NCBI GenBank assembly: GCA_029747585.1
Contig: JAPEVF010000036.1
Coordinates: 102,677-166,676 of the forward strand
Direction: 5' to 3'
Length of the DNA: 64,000 nucleotides
Source of the DNA: Pleurotus djamor
Lineage: Eukaryota > Basidiomycota > Agaricomycetes > Agaricales > Pleurotaceae
Below, one piece after another: positions 11,274 to 22,407 of the stretch. Within the stretch, counting starts at the first letter, position 1. The number at the start of each line of letters is the position of its first letter. The notes under the pieces are model-generated. The model worked only from the letters and a program-made list of their open reading frames with translations. It did not search any database and had not been told where the DNA came from. A program made the position numbers and the translations under genes.

Positions 11274-12417
11274 TCAGGCCTGGATGGTGACCGAGCATGC
11301 TGTCTCCCAGGCCTTCCTTATAGCACTCCAATACCGGGCAGGATCGGTGCGTCCATGTGCGACATGGGGACTCTCATCAAAAAGCTCGATCCTGGTGTCC
11401 AACCCAGCAAGTTCACTCCTCCTAGCCGTGTCGTGGACTTCCTCCCAGGGGACGAGCTCATCTGCTTTAGAGAACACGTATAATCTCGGGGTATGGGTGC
11501 CAGTCCAAGGCAGGATGTCCGCGCGGATCAGCATATCGGAGACTTGTTGGATAGGTGAACGAACCCCGAATAGCGTGCCTTTCATGTATAACAGAAGATA
11601 GACGATGGAGATGAAGGCGGCAGCGAGAGAGCGAAGCAAGGGGTTTTGGACGAAGCCACTGAAGGCACGGAGTGTGGTAAAGTAGTTTCCTCCAGGGGAA
11701 GAATCGATGACCATGGCAGAGACATGTGGGTTTGGAACGGCGCCTAGGGTGGTGAGTGCGTTGGAAAGTGCTCTGAGATGGAAAGTACCGCCTATGGAAT
11801 CCATATTAACGTTTAGACTTGGACTCGTTGAGATGAAAGGTGGCCGGCGACTCACCGTTGGAGAAGGTGTGTACGATAATTCGAGGCTGCTGAAGGGCTT
11901 TCTGCGCAGGGATGTCGGCAGTTTTGAGCAATGGAGGAACACCGCCTTTAAACGATATACATCCCGTCTGCTGCAGGTAGATAATGAGCGGAAGCAATTT
12001 CTTCAGCTTAGGACAAGGTAAATCATCAGAATGGTATGAAAGCCGAACTGGCGTTGCGTGACTTACCATTGCAGACCCCGTCGTCCAAACGATATTATGA
12101 AAACACCGAACGAGTAGGATGGTGGCACCCGGGTAGCGTTCAGAATAAACTTTCAAGTACTTCTGTAGATGCGAGAACTTGGCTCCCACTTTGGATTCGG
12201 TAAGAATTGGACGCATGGGCAGGACTGACTCTACTACTCACTCCATCCACAGACAATAATGATACTGTTCAACAGATATAGCTTAGATGCTCCAAGTTAA
12301 ATTACTCGAGTAGATGTACAACGATACTGACTTTGGATCATCATCGGCTCCTGTATCAACCTTAGGATGTGACACGAGGATATCTTGTCCGAGGGGAAGG
12401 AAATCGCGGTCAGACAT
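11274..12417 (-). CDS. DUF829/TMEM53 (PaxU-like) alpha/beta-hydrolase-fold protein
   Basis: ATG at 12417 (MSDRDFLPLGQDILVSHP). Introns near 12330-12222, 12065-12010 and 11867-11795 join four exons. The family fold is alpha/beta hydrolase-like. Visible elements are KVGAKFSHLQKYLKVYSERYPGA (start of the fold), IIVHTFSNGG (nucleophile elbow, Ser of FSNGG), AMVIDSSPG, a hydrophobic stretch before MKGTLFG, the acid in FSKADELVPWEEV and the late His in SPHVAHGRTDPARYW. These agree with the DUF829 family, which includes human TMEM53 and PaxU of indole-diterpene clusters. Substrate is unknown. Its neighbours are a hypothetical gene downstream and, divergently 219 bases away, the ICT1-like gene, so the two probably share a promoter region. 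The resemblance to PaxU is at family level only. Confidence 0.82.
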
Positions 12418-12636
12418 GGTCGAAAAGGTAGTCTTTGTTCGCCACCAGAGTCGCTATCAGTTTTATATGTGGTCCAAGAGCACTCGAGCACGGATGTACG
12501 GCTGCATTGTCAAGTCTTTGGGGAATGATAAAATTCGGAACGGCCGTCGGGTTGAAGACTCAAGAGATGACCAGTGTATGTTACACGTCACAGTTGGTGT
12601 CACAACTACAACACGCTTCTCCTGAGTCCTCATGGC
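12418..12636. promoter_or_regulatory. Divergent promoter region between DUF829 and ICT1-like genes
   Basis: The 219 bases between two start codons pointing away from each other must carry both core promoters and 5' UTRs. I see no clear TATA box or repeated motif. The call rests only on gene orientation. Confidence 0.4.
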
Positions 12637-13432
12637 ATGCTGGCCTTTTCTCGCTTTCTTACCCTGCGTTTGAATCGACCCCCTCTCCTACAATGGACTA
12701 GAAAATACTCTTCGAAACCGAACTATAATTTACCAGAGCCACCGCACATCGAGTCATTGGAAACGACCGAAGACAGTACTCAAGCTCGGGCTTGGCTAGC
12801 ACGATTCAAGCAGGAACAAATCCCGAGGAGCCTTGTTGATTTGACGTTTTCACGCAGTTCAGGGCCCGGGGGACAGGTGAGGATGCTTTGTGTGACCTTG
12901 ACAGGGCATTGGATGACCAGGCGACTTGCTACGGCGTAGAATGTGAACAAAGTCAACACTAAAGTCTCCTTGAGATGCCGCATTGACGCAGACTGGATAC
13001 CACCTTGGGCTCGCATCTTTCTCCGTAACTCAGTGAGTATTGGTGGTTCAAACCTGATGTAACCGAACTCTGACCTTGTGAAATACAGCCGTACTATGCT
13101 TCGTCGTCACAGTCGATCCTTTTGACGTCAACTACCTTTCGGTCGCAAGCACAGAACATCGATGATTGTCTTTGCAAGGTGTGTCTGCGTGACTCGTTAG
13201 CATTGAAGGATGATAAGCCCCAACTTGGTACTTACATTGCGTTTGATAGCTTCACGACCTTGTATCATCAGCTGCGAGCGCTCCGATCAGAAACGAGCCC
13301 TCAGCACAACAAAAGCGTCGCGTCATCGCGCTGGAAAAGGCCGACAAAGCCAACAGGAGGAAGGAAAAGTCGTATCGCAGCCAAGTCAAGAAAGGGAGAG
13401 CAAGTGGGCGACGTGGAGGTGATTGGGATTGA
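12637..13432 (+). CDS. Mitochondrial peptidyl-tRNA hydrolase, ICT1/MRPL58 (RF-1 domain) family
   Basis: Proteins of this family rescue stalled mitochondrial ribosomes by hydrolysing peptidyl-tRNA with a GGQ motif. The ATG at 12637 gives MLAFSRFLTLRLNR, an Arg/hydrophobic mitochondrial targeting-like start. Exon 1 ends at SRSSGPGGQ, the catalytic loop. Next exons read NVNKVNTKVSLRCRIDADW, then the Thr/Arg-rich segment FRSQAQNIDDCLCK. An intron at 13179-13249 joins LHDLVSSAASAPIRNE and the basic tail KEKSYRSQVKKGRASGRRGG ending WD before TGA at 13430-13432. The lysine/arginine-rich C-terminus is what inserts in the mRNA channel in known members. Four exons. An in-frame ATG lies upstream at 12574, but 12637 gives the better presequence. 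Length, about 190 residues, matches the family. Confidence 0.9.
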
Positions 13433-15786
13433 GATGGCTATCGGTTACGAGGACGTCTTTTCGAAGGTAAGTAACTTCTGCGCCACTCATAGTGACTCGT
13501 GAGCCNNNCCCATGATCAATCGTCACTCATTTCNGGNNNGNGNCTCTGTGTGCCGTTCGCTATGGCTGTCAGATGAGACCACAGGTCTGAGGGCTCTNTG
13601 TGGAACCCTCCCCATCCCGGGATGACCTCTCNCCGGTGCTTATCTACCTTTCTTATCGATTCATATCTACGGCGGATGTTTTCAGGGGTCCTACTTCTCG
13701 ACGATGATAATTCACGGACCATCTGTATAGAAGCGATGAACCTAATGAAACACGATTAAATTCGGTCTTGNAGGGGACATGCCTACATGAATAAAGTGAC
13801 TCTGTGGCTGTGATTCACCAAAGTTCTATTGCTGCNGGCNGTGTTCGAGAAGTCAAGAGTATTACAGTAAGTGCCTAGACCTTTTACGGTGGCTCGTATT
13901 GAGAAAGAAGGTATCTCATATAGTGTGGTACGTATGTACACCAGGGTTCTTGAGAGGGTGGAAGATGTTCTTTCGGAAAATACGACCGGAACATGATACT
14001 TCGAAAGAGGTTCAAGGTTTCGGTGCACACAGAAGAATCAAATATATCAATTTGAGAGGTCGTATGCACTTGAGCATGAGCTTGTTCGGCGTCCGACAGT
14101 GGACCTGTATTGGACCGTTTCGACACCTTTGATATGCCCACATGGCGATATTTGGTAGTCAGTGGTGCATNTCTCGACAGCATGTGTTAAGTTCATGTTG
14201 GTTGTGGAGTAAATGGCCCCCAGGGTCAGGGTCATGGTACGAAGAAGTAAGTATCAGAGATTCCTGGAACCTAGTCACGTCTCGGCTATTGTGGAATTGG
14301 GAATAACTTTTTGATGACCTCTGGCGCAGCACGCCCATTTGGCATAGCTAGCTGGGATGTAAAAGAGTGGCCGCGCGGCAACATGCTTGACAGGCTACTA
14401 ACCAAGACGTCTCGTACCCCGAAGGAGGTGCTTTGGGTTTCTTGCTACCGTCTAGTCCGGACGCAGCCTGTTCAAGAGTAAGCCGGAATCAACGAAGTCA
14501 TTATGAGTGTAATCGACTTGGAAGCCAACTGCGCCGAGCCTGTTCAGAACACCGTCTATACAGAGCTGTGTGAGCATGTTGAGCGCACCGGCNGCTGCTT
14601 CGTATTTTGGACGACGTCGATGCGGGTGCGAGTTCTTGAGGTAAAGGGTGTACTGGAATTCTCTNGCCCGGATATGAGTAGGATTTCGGTGAGTCTAGAG
14701 GGTGAATATNCAGGAGGTCCTCCTATCCTAGAGTCCGGCAGAAGCAACTCCAAAGGACATCCGCGATCGCAGCTAGAAGGCCTCTTTGGATGACGAACAA
14801 TGGTCCACTTTGCACTCCGGCAATCAAAGGACTAGATTCATGTCTTCTCACCTCGATTGGAATTGCAGTGGATTGAAGCAGCATCGGACTAGGACTTGTT
14901 ACGGGGAGCGTGGTGTCTCTGGGCTCCTCTCGCATATGACAGTCGAANCTTCGAANGGTTCTGGTTCTGGTTCAAAGGAGTATGTATCAGNATACGGNGT
15001 CAGACTGGCATCCTCGTCAAAGTGTGCTTGTGGTACTTACGCACTAGGCAAGTCGAATACTGCTTGACAAGAAGTGAATTAGCGGCGATGCTTCTTCCCG
15101 TGTTCGGCGAATCTCACCTAGGATATCCGGATGNGATGCGTGCTGACTTGGAGTCATGACGGGAGAGCGCTGGAAAAAGCTACTGAGTATGGGCGCGNTG
15201 GAGTTCATGCTTCCATTGGCAGAGACGGTGCCGATTGTCCGACAATTTTATGGCGTGCATTTTTAAGAAATTTGAGGTCGACGGGGGAGTTTAGAGGTTT
15301 TCAGTTGCTTGAGTATACGGTTAGCCTTCTCCCTTCACGTTGCTGCCTACACCATGGAAGACATGCGTCGACATTAACGCGGCCAGCACTAGGTGAGCCT
15401 ATGTTTCCAATGGAAAGGGCGCAGAAGTGTTCAGTTATTTACATTAATGAGCTTCGATGGGACGAGATCAATGGAACCTTCCTGAGCACAGAGCAACGCA
15501 TGGTCTCCTCGGGGCACGCAGCAGCATTTGTGAATTTTGCGAGGATTTGAGGCAAAGGCATGTCGTTATTGGCGCAAGGCGAAATTTTGATTCCGTGACG
15601 CCCTTTCGTCAAGGAAACGGGCTCGATTAAGGTACGATCATTCCCATATTCGGGCAATGATGGCATCGAGGTAAACAAGCGTAAATAANNACCGAGGCAA
15701 TTAATTCGGGTTCGCAGACAACCTTGTGTTCAAATTTCTCCTTCCTTCTTTCCTTCATCTTCTCNCTTCTCGTCNNCCTCGCTCTC
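13433..15786. other. Gene-free stretch with scattered ambiguous bases
   Basis: About 2.3 kb without a gene I can support. Many single or short N runs occur (from about 13506, then 13534-13543, 13598, 13632, 13772, 13836-13840, 14171, 14593, 14665, 14710, 14948-14998, 15134, 15198, 15689-15690, 15766-15776). Open frames here include ambiguous codons and show no family motif. The pattern suggests low-coverage or merged divergent copies rather than a true gap. A CT-rich tract near 15725-15780 leads into the promoter of the DUF1996 gene. Confidence 0.55.
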
Positions 15787-15793
15787 TATAAAA
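15787..15793 (+). promoter_or_regulatory. TATA box of the DUF1996 gene
   Basis: TATAAAA at 15787-15793, 88 bases before the ATG at 15881, with pyrimidine-rich sequence on both sides, as is common in strongly expressed basidiomycete genes. Confidence 0.6.
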
Positions 15794-15880
15794 CACTCTT
15801 TGTGCCGTCCTAGCTTTTGCAAGGACCTCCCACCACTCCTTCATCCAAACACACTCCCTCTCCCCCCTTCGCCTTCAACC

Positions 15881-18377
15881 ATGTCGACATTAACGAAATC
15901 CCTCTTGTTCGCCTCAGCAGCGGCGCTTACAAATGCATACTGGCTCATGGGTGCTGGTGAGCTATTGCGGCAATAGTATCAACGAGAGGGCTCTGATCAT
16001 GATCGTCTAGAAAACACTCTGACCACGGAACGATTGGATCCAATCGTCAATCCTGGGGCGCTATCTGGCCATGCTCACACAGGTANAGCTCATGCAAAAC
16101 TAACTCTCNACGAGGANCCCCATCTGAGAATGTNCNTACAGTTTTTGGTGGAAGTAACTTCGGAATGTCCACTGATACCGCTCGTTTGCGCCAAAGNCAN
16201 TGTACTTCCATCCCGATCGCCGAAGACAAGTCAAACTACTGGTTCCCCGTGAGTCCCCTCNTCTTGTTTGACGCCTCTNNCTTACGCTAATACCAAACTT
16301 GAAATTTTACAGACCTTGTACTTTGAGTGCGTATAACGGTTTCAATATNTGTTCCATGTTCGAAACTTCTTGGCAAACAAACTAATATTACCGCTTTCAG
16401 GTGGGCCAATGGCAGCTTCACCAGTGTGAACGGTGGTTCCGTAATGTACGTTCTCACTTTATCTTATTGACATGAGTNNGATGNTCATATCCGTTATTCA
16501 TTTAGCTGTGAGAAAAAATNGTGTTCCATTGANCCGCAATCAATGCTCATGCATATTGGGTTGACAGATTACTTGTTCGACGATAANCCTGGCACAACCA
16601 CGGCATTCCCCGATGATGTGAGNTTCTTCAGCANTNGGCGCGGCATTTGTGAACTAATNNTNNNCGGTATTAAGTTCCGCATGCTCAGCGGNGATCCTAT
16701 GCTTCGTACCTACGACGCCAGCAGCCACGCNCAACAAGCTGTCACTTTCCTCTGTCTCGATTTCAACGGCGTTACCACTAGACACAATGAAATCCCCGCG
16801 AAGAACTGCCCCTCCGGTATCCGTAGCCAAGTCGTAAGTCATACCCTCTAGATGAATCGCTCGTGGCTGACAAGATGACACCCTAAGAATTTCCCCAGTT
16901 GCTGGGACGGCAAGGTATATCACAACAGTTTCATATCATTCTTTGTGATTCTAATGGTTCCTGCCAGAACGTGGACTCCCCTGATCACAAATCGCACGTT
17001 GCCTACCAAGCTAATGGTCCCGACTCTGGAGGGTGCAAGGACCCAAAGTTCCCTGTCGTCCTTCCTCGCATCTTCAACGAAATCTACTGGTCTACAAACT
17101 CCTTCGATAATGTCCGCTCGCAAGCCAAGAACCCCAGCCAACCGTTCGTCTTTTCCAATGGTGACCCCACTGGCTACGGATACCACGGAGGTAAGCGCCT
17201 GAGGTGCTTGCTTTGTATCAACCTTGCTCATCAACCTTCCGTCTAGATTTCTTCAACGGCTGGGACTCTGGTGTCCTTCAGAAGGCTGTCGACGGGTGCA
17301 ACTGCAACATCTACGGTGATCCAACTTGCTGCGGTCAGAAAGGCATCTTTACTCTGACTAAGGACAAGAAGTGCTTCATCACCCCCACCGTCGATGAACC
17401 AGGTAAGTTTCTAGAGATATATAAGTGAGATTGGGAACGCTAATGGTGATGGCGCCACATAGTGCTCGGGACATTGCCCAAGCTTCCAGGCAACAACCCC
17501 GTTCAACCTGCCGGCAAACGTGCCACTGCCTTCCCTGACAACACGAATCCTCCTATCTTATCCCCTGTTCGTGCCTACACCAACGAGAACAGCCCACCTG
17601 CCAAAGGACAACCAGTCGCTGGTGGTGTCAGGGTATCCTCTTCCGTGGCTCCTTCAGTCGCACCTCCCTCATCTGCTTTGCCCGTTTCCTCGCCCCCCGC
17701 AGTTCCACGCAACCTCCCCANCAGTTCAATCATCTAGCGCTGCCCCTGTTGCATCCCCTCCTGCCGGAAACACATTCATAGCCGTGCCCAGTTCTTCCGC
17801 CGCCGCCGCACCCGTGTCATCATCCCTTGTCGCCGTCCCAGCTCCCTCCACTTTGACCACATCTACAAACCCGTACCCTTATCCCTACCCGGTACCATCT
17901 GGGTCAGGTTCCGGTTCGCAACATGACGGATCAGCTCCCGGGCCGACTGCCACCCTTGCACCTCCTTCGCCTGCCGTCTCCTCTGTTCAACCCGCTGCTC
18001 CGTCTGGTGTGCCTTCGAACCCGTATCCTTACCCTTACCCAGCTCCCGTTGGGTCAGGTTCCCCAGGATCTGGTTCGCAACATAGTGCGCCCGCATCTGG
18101 CTCAACATCTACCATCGTCCTTGCACCCGTCGCTTCCTCTACCCCGTCCCATGATGGAGCTGCCCCTGGCCCCGTTGTTGCTGCACCTTCTAAGGGCAAC
18201 TCGACGAAAGGTCCAGTCAAGTGCAAGCACCGCGAGAACACCAAGAAGCAGTTCAAGCAATACCTCAAAGCTTACCACGCTGAAGTCAAGGGCCACAAAC
18301 ATGACAAGCGCGAATTCTCTCACGACATGTCGACTGGTCGACGCCGCTTTGCTCGCTCTCGGGCGCTAGACGTCTGA
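15881..18377 (+). CDS. Secreted DUF1996 protein with Ser/Pro/Ala-rich tail
   Basis: ATG at 15881 starts a signal peptide (MSTLTKSLLFASAAALTNAY). After an intron the exon reads RLDPIVNPGALSGHAH, then GGSNFGMSTDTARLR: the DUF1996 signature, a fungal secreted domain of unknown activity. Later exons hold FRMLSGDPMLRTYD, CLDFNGV, FPSCWDGK and CQNVDSPDHKSHVAY, and a Cys-rich segment CNCNIYGDPTCCGQKG. The C-terminal 250 residues are low-complexity Ser/Pro/Ala with two copies of an NPYPYPYP...GSGS...GSQH unit, likely O-glycosylated, and a final basic stretch. Several Ns fall in the conserved exons (16086-16728). At the N at 17721 the frame changes from phase 2 to phase 0, so the consensus there has a wrong base count. 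No catalytic residues are known for this domain. Confidence 0.85.
17868..18085 (+). repeat. Two-copy coding repeat in the tail of the DUF1996 protein
   Basis: Two stretches (about 17868-17925 and 18018-18085) encode an Asn-Pro-(Tyr-Pro)n run followed by a Gly/Ser run and Ser-Gln-His. They are direct repeats about 150 bases apart at both DNA and protein level. Such repeats are typical wall-spanning linkers. Confidence 0.7.
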
Positions 18378-19371
18378 GTATAGACCTGCGAACCGGCTTT
18401 CACGACTTTTTCTCTCTCTTGTGGCTTTCCTCTTCTCCTATGTGTATCATGATTTGTCACGACCAAAGTTCATAAGTGTATTCGTACGTCCGGATCGAGT
18501 TTCGAAAGCTTTTCATTTCATACCCACCAGTTGGCTCGCGTAGATATTCCAGCCTCATCTCCTCTTCCTCGTATATGTGTTCTTTTCCCTTCTCGTCGCT
18601 ATCGCTTTTGTCTCTCTCGTCCTACCTCCGATATCCCCCCTCGCTTCCCAGAGATGCGACGNTTTTTTGTTGTTATCCTGGCGCCGATGTCTTTTTGTCT
18701 ACCTACGCACACCTCCCATCCGATAGCCAGCCTACGCAAGTGGGTAGTTCGTATCTTTTACATTTTTTGCACTCGGCGCCATTCACACCCTCTACTGTAC
18801 CTTGACTGTTCCTGTCTTGCTGCGTAGGATGTGGCACCTTCGTCTTCTACATACGTCCCTTGGCGACGCTTGGAGCTGTGGTCTCCGTTTGGAGTACTTA
18901 GATTTTACGTCTATGCATTCCACTGATACGATGAAGTATACCTTGTGGCCATCATGCCGTTACCGCTTGATCTCTGGGCCAAACCGAACCTTTTGGCTTT
19001 GATGCATGCACACTGACTATCGCCGTTGATCCTTCCAACAACCTTCATGAGCCCTCGCCAAGTCAAACCAATGCCATGACATGCAGCGTATACATATGTA
19101 GTTGCGAGGAATGCAATTGCAAGCTTTGCGTGGTGCGATGAAAATTGGCGCATCTACTGAATCTACATCGCGTACCTCAGTGTCCGTTGACTGGATGGGG
19201 TAAGACTGAAGGGGGTGAGCTATACCCGCGAGGCTCCGCATGACCATATTCATTCCTCTTTCCTCTTTCCCACTGCTGCTCTGCATCATACTTAAGGGGA
19301 CGAACTAACAGTTGGTAATGCATTCTGAACAACTCTGACCCACTGGAGCATAGCTCCATTGACTCTGCGCA
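18378..19371. other. Intergenic region: 3' UTR of DUF1996 gene and P450-1 upstream region
   Basis: Begins with a pyrimidine-rich 3' flank (18405-18620). Short open frames in both strands have no support. I saw no clear TATA box before P450-1. Confidence 0.4.
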
Positions 19372-21511
19372 ATGGAGACCGTTCTCACACCAGTTGTGCT
19401 CCTTGCTGGCACAGTCATCGCTCTCCATCTCGTACAATCTCGAAAGAAGCTGCCTTTACCTCCCGGTCCCCCAGCGGAGCCCTTGATTGGTCATGCCCGT
19501 GTTTTCCCCACCAAGGATAAGGAAACGACCTTGCATGAATGGTCAAAACAATATGGTGAGCTTTCTCAAAGATGGCCCGATTGTGTTTACAAGTTGCTTG
19601 ATGTAGGCGATGTGATGTGTTTCCGACTTCCTGGGGAAACCTTCATCGTCCTGGGTAGCCGTGAAGCTGCGATCGAGTTGTTGGAGAAACGAAGCCCATT
19701 TTACAGCTCGCGCCCAGGAGCTGTGGTGTACACTCTGTATGTACTTCCCACTTTTCAGAATCACTGCGATTGCTTACCATCGATTATCCTCTAGAATGGG
19801 AGCCGATCCCAATCTCTTATCTTTACCCTACGGCCCTCAATTCCGTAAGCATCGAAAGCTTTTGGGGCCAGCATTGGCCCGAAGTGCAATACGCAAGTTC
19901 GAGAAGATGCAAGAGGAAAACGCGGTCATACTCGTGAATGAGCTCATCAAGGACAAGGGTGTCAACCTTGAACAGGATCTTTCCACGTTAGTGCCCTCCG
20001 ATTCTGAGCTTTGCGCCCCACCTCATTGGTCACCTGGCCATTCGTTCCTTATCCTAGTTTTTCCACCGCAGTAATTATGAGAATAGCTGCTGGTCATCAA
20101 ATTCTCTCCCAGGACGATGACTATATCAAGCTCTCCGAAGAAGTTCAAGGTGCTTTGCAAGAAGGTGGGGTACCAGGCGCCACGGCCCTTGATTGGCTTC
20201 CCTTTTGTAAGTTTAATGCGGCGGTGTATCATAAACTGCTCTTCCTTGGGAATTCATAGAAGGGGTTTAGTGCAGTATTTTCCATCGTGGTTCCCCGGCA
20301 CGCATTACGCTAATATTGCGCGCAAGTGGCATTCCTCAATTCGTCGACTTTATGATAACCCTTACAATACGGTGCAGAAGCAACTGGTGCGTTTCCTTTC
20401 TACCCAGTCCCTCCGCCGTGGCGATTTCGGCGGCGAAGCTAATTGCGCTATTGGTTGATAGAACGAGGGAACCGCAGAGCACTCGTTCCTTCTCAAGCAC
20501 TTCGAAGCGCTGAATTACGAGGTAAACGGGGAAGATGCGGACCACCTCAAAGGTGCGACCGCGGCGATGATTTCTGGTGGTTCTGAAACGGTGCGTCTTT
20601 CCTTTGTGGAACAAGCAACGCTGATACGATCTCACTCCTGTTTATAGACTTGGTCTGCGATGTCTTCGTTCTTTATGGCCATGACGGTTTACCCGGAGTG
20701 CCAAAAAGCTGCACATGAGGAAATTGATAGAGTCGTTGGCAAAGATCGCCTCCCAACATTTCAGGATCGAGATTCTCTCCCCTACATTAGCGGCGTAGTC
20801 AATGAAACGCTAAGGTCAGTTCGTTACATAACAAGGGTCAATATGCGACTCAAAATGTATGGTAGATGGGGCCGTGTCTCCCCCTTAGGTTCGTTTCCTC
20901 CCTTCTTCAAAGTGGGCCAGGCGCTCAATGGATTCGGCCCCTGCTCTAGGCGTGCCGCATCGCTCCACACATGACGATATTTATCGCGGGATGCTTATCC
21001 CCAAAGGTTCCCTGGTATTGATGAACATATATGGGATGTCTGTCAACGAAGCCCTCTACGCGAATCCGGAATTATTCAACCCCATGCGTTTCTTGCCAGC
21101 GTCGATGGGTGGCAACAACGAGCCTCCCTTCGATGATGCATTTGGGTTTGGCCGTAGGTGCATAAATATTACTTTGGGGTTACCGTTGTATCTGACATTT
21201 TGATTGGCTGTGCACCCAGAATCTGCCCAGGAAGGCACCTCGCTGCGGCTAGCCTTTGGATAGCCATCGCGACCGCGTTGTCGACACTGAATATCAGAAA
21301 GGCTAAGGACAAGAATGGCATGGAGATAACTCCGGAAGTTGGCTTCGACACGGGTTTAAACAGGTACGCCCGTACCTCAATAAACTATATTATCTTCGGA
21401 AGCCTGATCTCGTTGTGTTGCAGTCATCCGAAACCATTCCAGTGTGTAATTACACCGAGGTCGAGCGTCACCGAAGGGCTCGTAGCAGAAGCCTTGAAAT
21501 CCATCGCTTGA
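19372..21511 (+). CDS. Cytochrome P450 number 1 (microsomal class II)
   Basis: Heme-thiolate monooxygenase anchored in the ER, using NADPH-P450 reductase. The ATG at 19372 begins a membrane anchor (METVLTPVVLLAGTVIALHL), then the proline hinge LPLPPGPPAEPLIGH. Further exons: HEWSKQYG|DVMCFRLPG, LPYGPQFRKHRKLLGPAL (C-helix), FPSWFPGTHYANIARKW, KGATAAMISGGSET with TWSAM (I-helix, acid-Thr pair ET), ETLR (K-helix ExxR), WGRVSPLG, VPHRSTHDDIYRGMLIPKG, FNPMRFLP (PERF region), and FGFGRR|ICPGRHLAA with the heme Cys. About twelve introns, including one inside the heme loop after FGFGRR. All motifs are present in order, so it should be functional. It groups with P450-2 and P450-6 (MGADPN, ENAVILV, ALKSI tail). 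Substrate is unknown. Best family guess is the large mushroom group related to the CYP64/OrdA type, but I do not assign a CYP name. Confidence 0.9.
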
Positions 21512-22407
21512 GAAACGAACTGAAGCGAGTCTCTCGTAGCTGCGTGGATAAACTGCTTTGAAGCGACCACCTGGTGGAGCTCTGGTGAACATCGGAAATA
21601 GCAATTCACCTTATGTCTTCGATAGACTGTCTCAGCATTGTATACGTGGAATTGAAGGTTGTCCCACCCAAGACACAAAGAGTATAGCCCAGGCTTGGGC
21701 CCAATTGCCACGATGGAGCCTTCATCACCTCTTTACCTCCCAGGTTTCCCTCGAATAATCGAACCTTCATTTGAGATTGGCGTTGAACTTTTCTTAGTCT
21801 TCTCGAGTACGTACCGATTTCTTCTTCAATACAATACTTATGTACCCCGCTTCTTACCAGCGGTATCCGTTGCTCCACGATGGCGCACCTTTAGCGGCCA
21901 AGTCGGGGATTGAACCACTTCACGCTGAGTTTCACCAAACTCCGCGCAGGAGATCTGCGTGACATACCCAAGTTTCCACCACCAGCTATATCGGAGCCAC
22001 ATCCAACAACATGGTGCAATTCAGACGGCTCAACTCAGAAGCGGCCTTGCGATTTGATTGGAGAATTCTGGTGAGACACTCATCCACACCGACAGCTTGG
22101 TTTCGCTATCTGGAATGTCGTTTTCGTCATGTCAATGGCTTCTAGGTGCCCGACCGCTCAGGCATGTGCAAGGTGACCCTCACAGAAGCCCATGAGGGAA
22201 TGCACGAATGTGGGAACCTGGACTTACGACGGTGTAATGTCAACTTTCGAGCCATGTGCACGACCCCTCGACGTACGTCAAGCACTGGCAGTGGCAGATC
22301 TCCCCCTGCTCCCTAGACGGACACCATTGGCGTGATCTGCCGAGGTTAACTCGTCCGTATAAGTATGACATGTCTATTGTCATTATCACACAAGCCCCCG
22401 CAACGAC
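21512..22407. other. Spacer between P450-1 and P450-2
   Basis: About 0.9 kb. The frames on both strands are short and shadow-like. It should include P450-1's terminator and the P450-2 promoter. No TATA box is obvious. Confidence 0.4.

Noticed and set aside
14503..15159. Open frames with ambiguous codons in the N-rich block
   Set aside because: Unknown residues, no family similarity and no splice logic.
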